Numbered from the stretch's first letter, positions 47,903 to 56,935 are shown. The stretch: DNA of 64,000 nt from an uncultured Bacteroidales bacterium (GCA_937885465.1 CAKZZM010000190.1:10713-74712), one strand, 5' to 3'. Notes: generated by a model not told the origin, from the letters alone. A program made the numbers and translations.

Positions 47903-48643
47903 ATGAAAGCGAAACTATTAATAATTTTATCTGTTGTGGCACTGTTACCGTGCCGTATGATGGCTCAGGAAGGCGAGCAACATATAGGTGTAAATCTCGG
48001 TTTTTCGGATGTTATTCTTCGTGCAAGGACTCAGGCGAGCAGTACGAAGTTAGACGGCAAGCAGCCTCTTTACGGCTTTAAGGCGGGAGTGGTGTATGAT
48101 GCCACCTTAGTAGCAGGATTTGGTGTGCAGTTAGGCCTCAACTATACTTTTGGTGCTAACGTGGGCAATTGGCAGCCGATAAATGCATTCACCACTTTGC
48201 GTTCGCGTCAGGACTACATCTATCATCAGCTGGAAATACCTATTGATTGGCAGTATAAGTTCGAGATAGCAAAGCAGACTTATCTTATCGTTTACACGGG
48301 GCCTACGATAGGAATAGGCTTGTCGCTCAAGCAAAAGCCTTTTGTGGAGCAGTATAAAGACGGACAGGTTGTTGTGCAACAGGGTACAAGTCAGGAGATG
48401 TATGACGGCGATGCTGACAACGATGGTAGGCGCGACTACTTCCGCACTAATGTGACTTGGGGGGTAGGTGCTGGTTTTCAGTATAAGAACTATTTCCTTC
48501 GCGGCGGCTACGACTTTGGTATCACATCGCCTTATCGCGATAGGTATTACGACCCGCTAAGTGCCTTATATGAGGGATGGAATCGTAAAGGTCGTATAGA
48601 CCAATGGTCAATTAAGCTCGGTATGTACATCTGGCAATTCTAA
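47903..48643 (+). CDS. Outer membrane beta-barrel protein
   Basis: ATG 47903 gives a signal peptide MKAKLLIILSVVALLPC ending near MMAQ. An ATG at 47882 would sit almost on the transcription start. The 246-residue protein has alternating amphipathic strands (GVNLGFSDVILRA, GFGVQLGLNYTFGA, YLIVYTGPTIGIGLSL) and ends IKLGMYIWQF with a C-terminal aromatic. This fits the PorT/OMP_b-brl type of small barrel. A DADNDGRRDYF segment resembles a calcium-binding loop. Ligand and role are unknown. Confidence 0.85.
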   Translation: MKAKLLIILSVVALLPCRMMAQEGEQHIGVNLGFSDVILRARTQASSTKLDGKQPLYGFKAGVVYDATLVAGFGVQLGLNYTFGANVGNWQPINAFTTLRSRQDYIYHQLEIPIDWQYKFEIAKQTYLIVYTGPTIGIGLSLKQKPFVEQYKDGQVVVQQGTSQEMYDGDADNDGRRDYFRTNVTWGVGAGFQYKNYFLRGGYDFGITSPYRDRYYDPLSALYEGWNRKGRIDQWSIKLGMYIWQF

Positions 48644-48656
48644 GACCAAGTACGGT

Positions 48657-48681
48657 AGAGACGGTGTTTTTCACCGTCTCT
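48657..48681. repeat. Family B hairpin
   Basis: Arms AGAGACGGTG (48657-48666) and CACCGTCTCT (48672-48681) enclose TTTTT. The same sequence is at 52706-52730 in the opposite orientation. It could end transcription of the barrel gene, but there is no T-run after it. Confidence 0.85.
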
Positions 48682-48703
48682 CAGAAATGACCAAGTGACC
48701 AAG

Positions 48704-48722
48704 TTCGGAGACGTTCTCCACT
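48704..48722 (-). repeat. Family A repeat fragment
   Basis: A minus-orientation partial unit (TTCGGAGACGTTCTCCACT) lies 20 nt before dnaG. Short CCAAGTGACCAAG words precede it, like those between map and infA. Confidence 0.75.
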
Positions 48723-48742
48723 ATTGTTTAATGAAGTAACCG

Positions 48743-50767
48743 ATGATTCCCGTTGAAACGATAGACCGTATCTATTCCTCTGCGAAGATAGAGGATGTTG
48801 TTCGTGACTATGTGTCGCTTAAGCGTCGAGGTGCGAACTTGATTGGTTTGTGTCCCTTCCCCGGCCATACGGAGAAAACGCCGTCGTTTACGGTTAGTCC
48901 AGCCCGAAATATTTGCAAGTGCTTCGGCTGCGGAAGAGGAGGAAATTCGGTGAATTTCATAATGGAGGTGGAGCAGTGTTCCTACCCTGAGGCACTGAGA
49001 AAGGTGGCGAAGAAATTCGGGATAGAGGTAGTGGAGCGCGAGCAATCGGCAGAAGAGAAGCAGCGGCATGATGATAGAGAGTCGATGTTTGTGGTTAATG
49101 AGTGGGCAAATAAGTGGTTTCAAAATCAACTATGGAACACGGAAGAGGGACAATCGGTTGCCCTTGCCTATTTTCACGAGCGCGGACTCAGGGACGATAT
49201 CATCAAGCGTTTTCAGTTAGGCTTCTCGCCCGAAAAAGGCAATCCGATGACGGCAGAGGCGCGTAAGCAGGGTTTCAAAGAAGAGTATCTTGTAAATAAC
49301 CCTGAAACGCACATAGGCACGGGAGTGTGCGGAAAGAGTAGCGGCAAAAACAGTCGCCCTGACCGCCTGTACGACCGATATCACGGGCGAGTGATATTCC
49401 CGATACATAGCGTTTCAGGGAAGACGGTCGGTTTCGCAGGACGAATAATGGTGAAGAAAGAAAATGTGGGAAAGTATGTCAATTCGCCTGATTCCGTTAT
49501 TTATTCAAAAACAAAGGAGTTATACGGACTTTTTCTTGCTAAGCAATCAATAATCAAGCAGCAGCGTTGTTACCTTGTGGAAGGGCAGATGGATGTTATT
49601 TCGATGGTGCAGGCAGGAATAGAAAATGTAGTCTGCTCTGGAGGCACGGCACTGACACGAGAACAAATACGCGCTATTCATAACTTCACCGATAACATAA
49701 CTATCCTTTACGACGGCGATGCTGCAGGAGTACATGCTGCATTGCGGGGAATAGATATGTTTCTTGACGAGGGAATGTATATCAAGGTTATGCTCTTCCC
49801 TGACGGTGACGACCCCGATTCGTTCGCCCGCAAGCATACAGCGGAGGAGTTTGTGAATTATATCAATACTCACGAGGAAGATTTTATTCAGTATAAGGCT
49901 CGAACGCTGCTTGCTGAGGCAGGTCGTGACATGGGTAAGAGAAACGAGGCAATACAAAGTATCATCACATCAGTGGCATCTGTCAAGAGTAAGGTAGCGA
50001 GGGACGATTATGCCAAGTTGAGTGCCGAGATTTGCGGTATCCCTGAGCAGACTTTGCGAACCGAGGCAGCGAATGTGAGGGTGAGAATGACCCGAGAGTG
50101 GTGGTCTAACAGGGAGCGGCAGGCTGCAAACGGGCAGCCGGTAATCAGTAGGCAGCAGAATGTCAGCGGCGGACAAACTGATGTTCAAAATCCGCCTTTA
50201 CAAAATAATGCAAGTAATGCGTCACCCACATTTTCTCAAGATACCACCCAATCTCCGTTGCAGGACTATTACAAGCAGATAATCAGACTGCTGGTGCTGA
50301 TGGGCGACATACCTGTGGTGTTTGATGACGGAAATGGCGGAGAACTGAAGATAATGGTAGGAGACTATATTCAGCGGTATCTTTCTGCAACTCAAATACA
50401 TCTTGATAATCCACTCTACCGGCAGATGTTTGATGAGTTTAACAAGCACAAACAGAACGCAGGTTTCCGTTCCGAACCCTTTTTTCTTAACCACCTTGAG
50501 CCTGCTATCGCCTCTCTTGCCACGGATGTGATAGCAGATGAGGGTATCTACGATACAGACGAACTGACACAGCATATTATTAATTCGGAAGTTTTGAACG
50601 CCTTGTATGACCTGCATCTTGCGGTGGTAAAAGAGAGGTTGAGTGTCTATCCATCACTTATAGCAGCAGCCGGCGACAGCGAACAGACGATGCAACTGCT
50701 CGCAGAGCAGCGAGGACTAAACGAACTGAAAGCGCAAATAGCTAAGCTAAGGCATAGAATAAATTAA
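48743..50767 (+). CDS. dnaG: DNA primase
   Basis: DnaG makes RNA primers at the replication fork. The 674 residues have an N-terminal CHC2 zinc ribbon (C37, H42, C60, C63), the RNA-polymerase domain, and Toprim motifs VEGQMDVISM and LYDGDAAG. A C-terminal helicase-interaction region follows after a Gln/Asn-rich linker (~440-500). The first zinc pair is spaced Cys-x4-His (CPFPGH), not the usual Cys-x2-His. A family A fragment lies just upstream. Confidence 0.96.
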   Translation: MIPVETIDRIYSSAKIEDVVRDYVSLKRRGANLIGLCPFPGHTEKTPSFTVSPARNICKCFGCGRGGNSVNFIMEVEQCSYPEALRKVAKKFGIEVVEREQSAEEKQRHDDRESMFVVNEWANKWFQNQLWNTEEGQSVALAYFHERGLRDDIIKRFQLGFSPEKGNPMTAEARKQGFKEEYLVNNPETHIGTGVCGKSSGKNSRPDRLYDRYHGRVIFPIHSVSGKTVGFAGRIMVKKENVGKYVNSPDSVIYSKTKELYGLFLAKQSIIKQQRCYLVEGQMDVISMVQAGIENVVCSGGTALTREQIRAIHNFTDNITILYDGDAAGVHAALRGIDMFLDEGMYIKVMLFPDGDDPDSFARKHTAEEFVNYINTHEEDFIQYKARTLLAEAGRDMGKRNEAIQSIITSVASVKSKVARDDYAKLSAEICGIPEQTLRTEAANVRVRMTREWWSNRERQAANGQPVISRQQNVSGGQTDVQNPPLQNNASNASPTFSQDTTQSPLQDYYKQIIRLLVLMGDIPVVFDDGNGGELKIMVGDYIQRYLSATQIHLDNPLYRQMFDEFNKHKQNAGFRSEPFFLNHLEPAIASLATDVIADEGIYDTDELTQHIINSEVLNALYDLHLAVVKERLSVYPSLIAAAGDSEQTMQLLAEQRGLNELKAQIAKLRHRIN

Positions 50768-50771
50768 AGTG

Positions 50772-50829
50772 GAAAGTTGGTTATCGCAACCGAGCCGGTT
50801 GCGCCCCAAGTAGTGAAAGTTGAAAGTTG
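50772..50829 (+). repeat. 58-bp inverted repeat, left arm (contains family E hairpin)
   Basis: It is the inverse of 51655-51712 with two mismatches. The core hairpin is GCAACCG-AGC-CGGTTGC. It ends at the start region of the radical SAM gene. Confidence 0.9.
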
Positions 50830-50840
50830 AAAGAAGAAAG

Positions 50841-51644
50841 TTGTTACTTTTTGAAGAAATAGCATACGGACCGATACACTCTCGCAGGTTGGGCGTATCG
50901 CTGGGCATGAATATAATGCCGCTGCACAACAAGTTGTGCACTTTTGATTGTGTCTATTGTGAGTTGGGCTTTAACAAGGAAGTGCGAAATCCGCTGTTGC
51001 CGAATAGAGAAGAGATAGCCGAGGCATTAGAGGTAAAGTTAAGTCAATTGCTGCGGGACGGCATCAAGTTGGATGTGATAACATTTTCAGGTAACGGGGA
51101 ACCGATGCTGCACCCTGATGTAGAGAATATAATTTGCGACACTTGTCGTCTGCGGGATAAATATTTCCCGACGGCAAAGGTGTCAGTACTAAGCAATTCG
51201 ACTCAACTGATGCGGGATGACGTAAGGCGAGCACTGATGCAAGCGGATAACAGAATACTGAAACTTGATTCTGCCGTTACTTCAACAATGCGGTTAATTG
51301 ATCAGCCCGTTAATAAAGAATTGACGGCAGAGCAGATTATCAGCAAACTGCTGCTCTTTGGAGGAAATTTTACTTTGCAGACATGTTTCCTACGGGGAGA
51401 TGTGTTGCTTCCTAATCCATGGCGAGAAGGTAGTTACACGCTCGGGCATTTGGATAATACTACAGACGAGGAATTGCAGGCGTGGTATGCAGCGGTGGAA
51501 AAGTTACGACCGACGGAAATAATGATTTATGTTATTGATCGTCAGACACCTGTTTCCACTTTAGAAAAAATCTCGCCCGCTGAGATGAATGCTATCGCCG
51601 CCCCGCTTATTGAAAAAGGTTTTTCGGTCGTTGTAAGTTGCTAA
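50841..51644 (+). CDS. Radical SAM protein (COG0731-like)
   Basis: The 4Fe-4S motif CxxxCxxC appears as CTFDCVYC near residue 35. The N-terminus AYGPIHSRRLGVSLGMNI and the FSGNGEPMLHPD block place it with small radical SAM proteins of unknown substrate that resemble wyosine-type enzymes. There is no ATG. TTG 50841 gives MLLFEEIAYGPIHS, the expected family start, and 267 residues. TTG 50820 lies inside the left inverted repeat. The gene is bracketed by 58-bp inverted repeats. Confidence 0.85.
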   Translation: MLLFEEIAYGPIHSRRLGVSLGMNIMPLHNKLCTFDCVYCELGFNKEVRNPLLPNREEIAEALEVKLSQLLRDGIKLDVITFSGNGEPMLHPDVENIICDTCRLRDKYFPTAKVSVLSNSTQLMRDDVRRALMQADNRILKLDSAVTSTMRLIDQPVNKELTAEQIISKLLLFGGNFTLQTCFLRGDVLLPNPWREGSYTLGHLDNTTDEELQAWYAAVEKLRPTEIMIYVIDRQTPVSTLEKISPAEMNAIAAPLIEKGFSVVVSC

Positions 51645-51654
51645 ATTAGACTTT

Positions 51655-51712
51655 CAACTTTCACCTTTCACTACTTGGGACGCAACCGGCTCGGTTGCGA
51701 TAACCAACTTTC
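51655..51712 (-). repeat. 58-bp inverted repeat, right arm (contains family E hairpin)
   Basis: It begins 10 nt after the radical SAM stop codon. The core reads GGGACGC-AAC-CGGCTCG-GTT, then GCGATAA. It is the inverse of 50772-50829. Confidence 0.9.
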
Positions 51713-51736
51713 AACTGTAACTTTCAACTTTCTTAA

Positions 51737-52792
51737 ATGCGAGTATTAGTTGCACCATTAAATTGGGGACTCGGGCATGCCTCTCGATGCATTCCTCTCG
51801 TAACCCGCTTTCTTCGGGCGGGAGATGATGTAGTGCTTGCGGGTGACGGCGAGGCTTTGCTGCTACTGAGGCGACATTTCCCGAATCTGCCATACTATAA
51901 ACTCGCCTCTTTAAACTTGCGATATAGTTCGGGTAATTCGCAGGTTTGGGCGATGCTACGTGCTTCTGTTCGGCTGGTATGTTTTTCTTTTCGTGACCAC
52001 AAATTGCTTAATGAGTTGCTCAGCAGGCAGTATTTTGACCTTGTCGTGTCGGATAATCGCTTCGGGCTATTCACAAAGAGGACTCGTTGTGCTTATATAA
52101 CTCACCAACTGCTTATCCCCTTGCCACAGCGTTTCAAGCGTATTGAAAGGCCTTTGCAAAAGCTTCATTATGCTGTTATAAGGCATTATCAGGAATGTTG
52201 GGTGCCGGATAATGAAAAAGAGCCTTACCTCGCAGGTAGGCTCTCTCATCCTTCGGTTTTGCCTCAAAATGTTCGCTATATAGGTCCGCTATCAAGATTT
52301 GAGGATATAGCAGCAGTTCATTCCCCATCATCGGAGTTTGATGTTGTGGCGGTGCTTAGCGGGTTGGAACCGCAAAGAACGCTGTTTGAAGAGCAGATAA
52401 CGGAAGAGTGGTACGGAAAACAAGAAAGGGTGCTTGTCGTTCGCGGACTGCCTTCGGCACCATCTATGGTTACCAAACGAGGTAATATAACCTATAAGCC
52501 TATTCTCGCTGATGCAGAATTGGCGAGTGTTCTGCTTGGTGCAAAGGTTATCATCTCTCGAAGCGGCTATTCCTCGCTGATGGATTATTATTCGCTCGGC
52601 TTAACCCGCAAGGCGCAACGCGGCGAAATAGAACTTAGACTCGTACCTACTGCCGGTCAACCCGAGCAGGAAGAGCTGGAATTAGAATTCAACCGGCTTC
52701 TATTGAGAGACGGTGAAAAACACCGTCTCTACCGCCAGACGTTCTCAGACGTTCTCAACTCCGAATGTCGGCATTCAATGCCGACTTTATAA
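51737..52792 (+). CDS. Glycosyltransferase, GT28/MurG-like
   Basis: The 351 residues start RVLVAPLNWGLGHASRCIPL, a GT-B N-terminus with the GLGH donor/acceptor loop. The C-terminal domain has VAVLSGLEPQR and IISRSGYSSLMDYYSL, which resembles the nucleotide-sugar site of GT28 enzymes. The substrate is unknown. The last ~30 residues are encoded by short repeats (a family B hairpin, a degenerate A and a family C), and the stop codon TAA is within the TTTATAAAG of family C. So the original C-terminus has probably been replaced or extended. Confidence 0.85.
   Translation: MRVLVAPLNWGLGHASRCIPLVTRFLRAGDDVVLAGDGEALLLLRRHFPNLPYYKLASLNLRYSSGNSQVWAMLRASVRLVCFSFRDHKLLNELLSRQYFDLVVSDNRFGLFTKRTRCAYITHQLLIPLPQRFKRIERPLQKLHYAVIRHYQECWVPDNEKEPYLAGRLSHPSVLPQNVRYIGPLSRFEDIAAVHSPSSEFDVVAVLSGLEPQRTLFEEQITEEWYGKQERVLVVRGLPSAPSMVTKRGNITYKPILADAELASVLLGAKVIISRSGYSSLMDYYSLGLTRKAQRGEIELRLVPTAGQPEQEELELEFNRLLLRDGEKHRLYRQTFSDVLNSECRHSMPTL
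52706..52730. repeat. Family B hairpin inside the glycosyltransferase gene
   Basis: Arms AGAGACGGTG (52706-52715) and CACCGTCTCT (52721-52730) enclose AAAAA. This is the exact inverse of 48657-48681. Confidence 0.88.
52737..52760 (-). repeat. Degenerate family A repeat inside the glycosyltransferase gene
   Basis: AGACGTTCTCAGACGTTCTC followed by AACT resembles a minus-orientation unit, with a changed left arm. Confidence 0.65.
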
Positions 52793-52797
52793 AGACG
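52767..52797 (+). repeat. Family C hairpin carrying the glycosyltransferase stop codon
   Basis: GTCGGCAT (52767-52774), loop TCA, ATGCCGAC (52778-52785), then TTTATAAAGACG. The TAA at 52790-52792 in the tail is the stop codon of the gene. Confidence 0.85.
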
Positions 52798-52806
52798 AGA
52801 GATATT

Positions 52807-52830
52807 GAACGTTCTCAGACGTTCTCCACT
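52807..52830 (-). repeat. Family A palindromic repeat
   Basis: A full minus-orientation copy with loop TCTCAG lies between the convergent glycosyltransferase and PorZ-like genes. Its last two bases overlap the stop codon of the PorZ-like gene. Confidence 0.85.
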
Positions 52831-55800
52831 ATAGTATTAGCACTTTCAGTGCTTTGTGCTTGTGGTCTTCTACTTCTGCGGGGGTGTTGCAGAAAATCAG
52901 ATAAACGCCCGCAGCCACTCGTCTTCCTTGCGGCGTACGCATATTCCAAACAGCCATACCTCCGTTTGCTACGCACGAATAGACAACTTCACCTGCTGCG
53001 TTGGTTATCTTTACCTCGCTATTTTCCATTAATCCGTTGATAGAAAGATCACCTTGGAAATTAGGACGAACAGGGTTGGGGAAGGCGTATGCGCTGTTAT
53101 AATCCGCAGAAGGCTCTGAAGCATCGCTGCGGAAAGAGACGAGACCTTCTTCTGTGCCGAAATATACCTCTCCCGTCTGCTTATCAACGCATACTGAAAT
53201 AACATTATCGGAAGGTAAGGGGGAGTTGTTTTTGGTGAAGTGATATATTGTTTGTATATCGTTTTCGGTAAGGTCAATATCCATCAAATAAACGCCTGAA
53301 GATGTGGTGGCGAACCATATTCTTCCGCCTCCGTCAACGGCAATACCGTTTATCTGCTCCGTTCCGAGCATATAGTCTCCGAGGTTACTGCCATCGGTGC
53401 GATTTATTACGATGCGTGTGCAGCGGTCAGAGGTGAAGTAGTCGGAAGAGGCAGGTATCATTATCGGACCGACATCCGTGCCTATCCATATATTACCTTC
53501 TCTATCTTGATCAATACATCTCACCTGTTCAACGCTGACATTTCTGCCGTTACCATCGGTGAAGGAGTTGCGGAATACTGAGCGATCGTCGTTCCTCGAG
53601 AAAGGTGTACCTCGGTCGTCTAACAATGCTAATCCGGGGTTATAACGAGTGGAAACGATCCATTTGTAGTTTTCTCTTGTAGCATCCACGAGCACGTCAC
53701 CCGGGGTCTCTATTTGCAGCGGTGTCCCCCCGTGATTAACTGTTAAGGAAGCCCATTGCCCCGAGGGCGAGAGTACATGCAGGCAGCGAGTATTGCCGGC
53801 ATTGGCAAACCATAGATTGCCGTTGCTGTCGAAAGTGACACCGTCCACACGTGTGTAAGCGGGGTTCCCTTCAACTGTACTGATAAGCGGGGAGTTCTCG
53901 CTTGTGTACACATTCTTGAGATGCCCGTCTTTCCATTCATGGAGCCCGTAGCCGTAGGAGGAAACGAAAAAGTGATTCTTGTCGGCCGGGTCTATAGCTA
54001 CGCGAGTATAGTCCTCTATACGCATTCCGGCATCTTGGCTGATAGTCGTCTGGTTAATATTGGTCCACTCGCGATTTTCAAGCATCATTATATATGCAGT
54101 GCGCTTATATTGTGCGGCAAATCTGCCTCCGGGAACAACCATAATCTTGCCATCGCTGTATGATATGCGGTAGGGAAGGTTTATTGTCGGTCCGTTAGGT
54201 CTGAAATACGAGTAAGTCTCGCCGCATTTTCGTATCAGACCAACAGAAACGGAAGTGAAATATGAGCAGCCGTTGTGGTAGATGTATGTTTTTAGATGTG
54301 ATACAAATTCCAAATCGGTGCGACTATCTTGTGCTTCATGTTTCCAATTATTGAAATCCGAAAGGTTGTCAGATAATTTAGCGCTGTAAACGGTTGTACC
54401 CGTAGCAGCGAAAATGGAGTCGTCTTTTATTAGTAAGTTGCTAAAGGAAGGCGATATTTCGGCAGGCTGATACCAATCTGATATCTCTTCTTTTTGCATA
54501 TTGAGAACTAAGATACCAAAATCGGTGGCAAGGTATGCATTTTGGCCAAGGAAGAGAATATCGTTAAATAACTTATTCTTACCGCTTAGTACTTTATTTT
54601 TCAGGTCGGTCATATTAACGATAGAACCATCCGGGCGAATAATATCGAAGTTACCGTCGGAGTAAGCTACAAGTAGTCTGCCTCGGTCGTCGGCAGCAAT
54701 ATGCCCTATATTTGAGGCACTTAGTCCTGTTAGAGCATTTATCGGTCTCACTTCTTCGTCTGCCGTATTAAGCGAGAACATTGTGTGTTGTTGTGACAGA
54801 GCATAGATAAGATTGCCGCTTCGAGCGATTTCGGTCAGACTGCCGTAGGCGTTATGGAAGGTCCAGCCGTGCATCATGCCGCTATAATCATCGGTTGAGA
54901 AAGTGTCGTTAGAGTCGTCTAACGATAGAGCCGTTCCGTTCTCGTCGTATTCAACTAATCCTCCTGCTGTACCTATCGCTGCGATGCCTTCGGAAGATAT
55001 TGCTATTGATAAGATATTATTACTCGGCATAGGAGAGTTAGAGGTAGTGAAATGATATTCTATTGTTTCCAAATCGGCAGAGAGCACATACAAGCCGAGG
55101 CGTTGAGTACCTATCCATTTGCGATTCTGTTTATCAACAGCGATGCAACTTACTTCTTCATCCTGCAAAAACCACTCTTTCTCTTCATCTTTGGATGGCA
55201 CTTGCATAGCGAACGCTTCGGAGAAGAAGTCCGTTTCTGAGGGGACATAGAATAGTCCCATATCTGTGCATAACCATAAATTGCCTATTGTGTCGGCCTC
55301 TATGTCGTATATGTGTGTAGGACTTATTGTTGTACCATTTGGCAGTGTGAATTGCGTGCGGAATAGCGTTTTGTCATCAGAGTTGTCGTTGAGAGTACCG
55401 TTATAATCAATGAGTGCAATGCCGGTAGTGTATCTCACGCCGGACAGCCATATTTGGTTAGGATTACGGGGGTCTTTTACTACTTTTCCTGAAGTAGGCA
55501 AAATTGTTTCTATCCCCTCGGTATTCAAAATCGGAAATTCTACCCAATCTCCGTTGCTGTATGCTTTCAGATTGCCGTTGCTAATCCATAATATACCGTT
55601 ATCGTCAAGCAGAAGCCCGTCAGCACGGGTGTATTCTTGAGGATTGATACCTTCTGTTGAATCGTATAGCCCGCTATTGGTAGCATCCCAATGATTGATA
55701 ACACTATTGCCGCGCATCTCTATTATACCTTTTCCATACGAAGATAAAAAGTAGTGATCGGGGTCTATAGTATCTGCGGCAACGCACATTACGTCTGTAA

Positions 55801-56935
55801 AGTAAGTGTCTATTTGCGTTTTTATTGTATATGGATGTATGTTAGTCCATCTTCCGTTCTGATACATCATAATGTATCCCGGGCGTCTGTACTGTATTTC
55901 CCATCTTCCGCCTTGCACTATAAACAGCCTATTGCCAAACCAATATGCGCGATAGGGGATATTAACGGAAGGTCCGTTGTTTTGATAGATAATCTGACCT
56001 GTAGCATTGATTCGGGCAACACCGTCACTATTGTTAGAGTACCAATATTCCTGATAATTGCTATCGTATGCTACTGCTTTCGGGGCAGAAAGAGCATCGC
56101 TTATATCTGCTGTAAGATTTATCGGATTGTCATTTGTCAAGTCGTACAGTCCGCTCGTCGCGTCTAATGCAATTAGTTTGTCTGCTGTTTGTACAAGTGA
56201 AACAAATGTTTGATTGATATCCACAGCCGTCCATCTATCGCTCGCAAGGATGTATAATCTGCTGTTGAAAATAGCATATACATTATGCTGATTGGCACCT
56301 ATGCCTTGCACCTTACTATTAGCAGGAATTTCCATCTTTCGCCAATGTCGATAATCGACGAGATTAGAATCTAAACTTGCTTGATACACGGACGAAGCGG
56401 AGCAGGCGTATATGCAGTCGCCGTAGATACATAATCCTTGTACGCTCACTTCTTGTGCTTCTTCGCCGATGTAGTAACTATCAACAAAACTATGGTCGTT
56501 GAGGTTGTAGGTCTGTATGCCGTACGGCATTCCCAAGAGCAACGTGCTGCCGTATTGCAAACCGCATTGCGCGTTTCTTGAGGAAGTCATCTCTTTTAGG
56601 TATAATGCAGACTCGATGCTAATACCGGCATCGTCCATAATATCTAAGTAGCCGTTATTATGAAAGATAAACAGCGCGTTACGCAGTGTATCGTAGTGAA
56701 GAAGGCATATCTGTCCCTCACTCAAACCGTCTTGCAGACTATACGTGCGCATCGCTTCTGTTTGGCGGTTGATACTATAGATGCTCCCGCCGGAAAGAAT
56801 AAAGGCTTCATCGCGAGTTAATACTATTTGCCGCATATCGTTATACGCGATATGGGTCTGCCAACGCTCCGCCTGACTTGGAATAAATAATACCGCAAAT
56901 ATGCAGCAAATAAATATCTTCTTGATAGTATTCAT
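52829..56935 (-). CDS. porZ: PorZ-like T9SS protein with tandem-duplicated propeller region
   Basis: PorZ is a surface component of the type IX secretion attachment complex. The N-terminus after a signal peptide (1-22) has WQTHIAYNDMRQIVL and later TYSLQDGLSEGQI, which resembles PorZ. The usual protein is about 780 residues, but this one is 1368. The propeller region occurs twice, ~1-690 and ~692-1280: NGRWTNI and SSYGKGIIEM (~362, ~398) recur as NREWTNI and SSYGYGLHEW (~953, ~990). SPMPSNNILS/SPLPSDNVIS and GNLWLCTDMG/GNIWIGTDVG match likewise. The end, from AYAFPNPVRP, is a T9SS-type domain. Confidence 0.8.
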   Translation of the reverse strand: MNTIKKIFICCIFAVLFIPSQAERWQTHIAYNDMRQIVLTRDEAFILSGGSIYSINRQTEAMRTYSLQDGLSEGQICLLHYDTLRNALFIFHNNGYLDIMDDAGISIESALYLKEMTSSRNAQCGLQYGSTLLLGMPYGIQTYNLNDHSFVDSYYIGEEAQEVSVQGLCIYGDCIYACSASSVYQASLDSNLVDYRHWRKMEIPANSKVQGIGANQHNVYAIFNSRLYILASDRWTAVDINQTFVSLVQTADKLIALDATSGLYDLTNDNPINLTADISDALSAPKAVAYDSNYQEYWYSNNSDGVARINATGQIIYQNNGPSVNIPYRAYWFGNRLFIVQGGRWEIQYRRPGYIMMYQNGRWTNIHPYTIKTQIDTYFTDVMCVAADTIDPDHYFLSSYGKGIIEMRGNSVINHWDATNSGLYDSTEGINPQEYTRADGLLLDDNGILWISNGNLKAYSNGDWVEFPILNTEGIETILPTSGKVVKDPRNPNQIWLSGVRYTTGIALIDYNGTLNDNSDDKTLFRTQFTLPNGTTISPTHIYDIEADTIGNLWLCTDMGLFYVPSETDFFSEAFAMQVPSKDEEKEWFLQDEEVSCIAVDKQNRKWIGTQRLGLYVLSADLETIEYHFTTSNSPMPSNNILSIAISSEGIAAIGTAGGLVEYDENGTALSLDDSNDTFSTDDYSGMMHGWTFHNAYGSLTEIARSGNLIYALSQQHTMFSLNTADEEVRPINALTGLSASNIGHIAADDRGRLLVAYSDGNFDIIRPDGSIVNMTDLKNKVLSGKNKLFNDILFLGQNAYLATDFGILVLNMQKEEISDWYQPAEISPSFSNLLIKDDSIFAATGTTVYSAKLSDNLSDFNNWKHEAQDSRTDLEFVSHLKTYIYHNGCSYFTSVSVGLIRKCGETYSYFRPNGPTINLPYRISYSDGKIMVVPGGRFAAQYKRTAYIMMLENREWTNINQTTISQDAGMRIEDYTRVAIDPADKNHFFVSSYGYGLHEWKDGHLKNVYTSENSPLISTVEGNPAYTRVDGVTFDSNGNLWFANAGNTRCLHVLSPSGQWASLTVNHGGTPLQIETPGDVLVDATRENYKWIVSTRYNPGLALLDDRGTPFSRNDDRSVFRNSFTDGNGRNVSVEQVRCIDQDREGNIWIGTDVGPIMIPASSDYFTSDRCTRIVINRTDGSNLGDYMLGTEQINGIAVDGGGRIWFATTSSGVYLMDIDLTENDIQTIYHFTKNNSPLPSDNVISVCVDKQTGEVYFGTEEGLVSFRSDASEPSADYNSAYAFPNPVRPNFQGDLSINGLMENSEVKITNAAGEVVYSCVANGGMAVWNMRTPQGRRVAAGVYLIFCNTPAEVEDHKHKALKVLIL

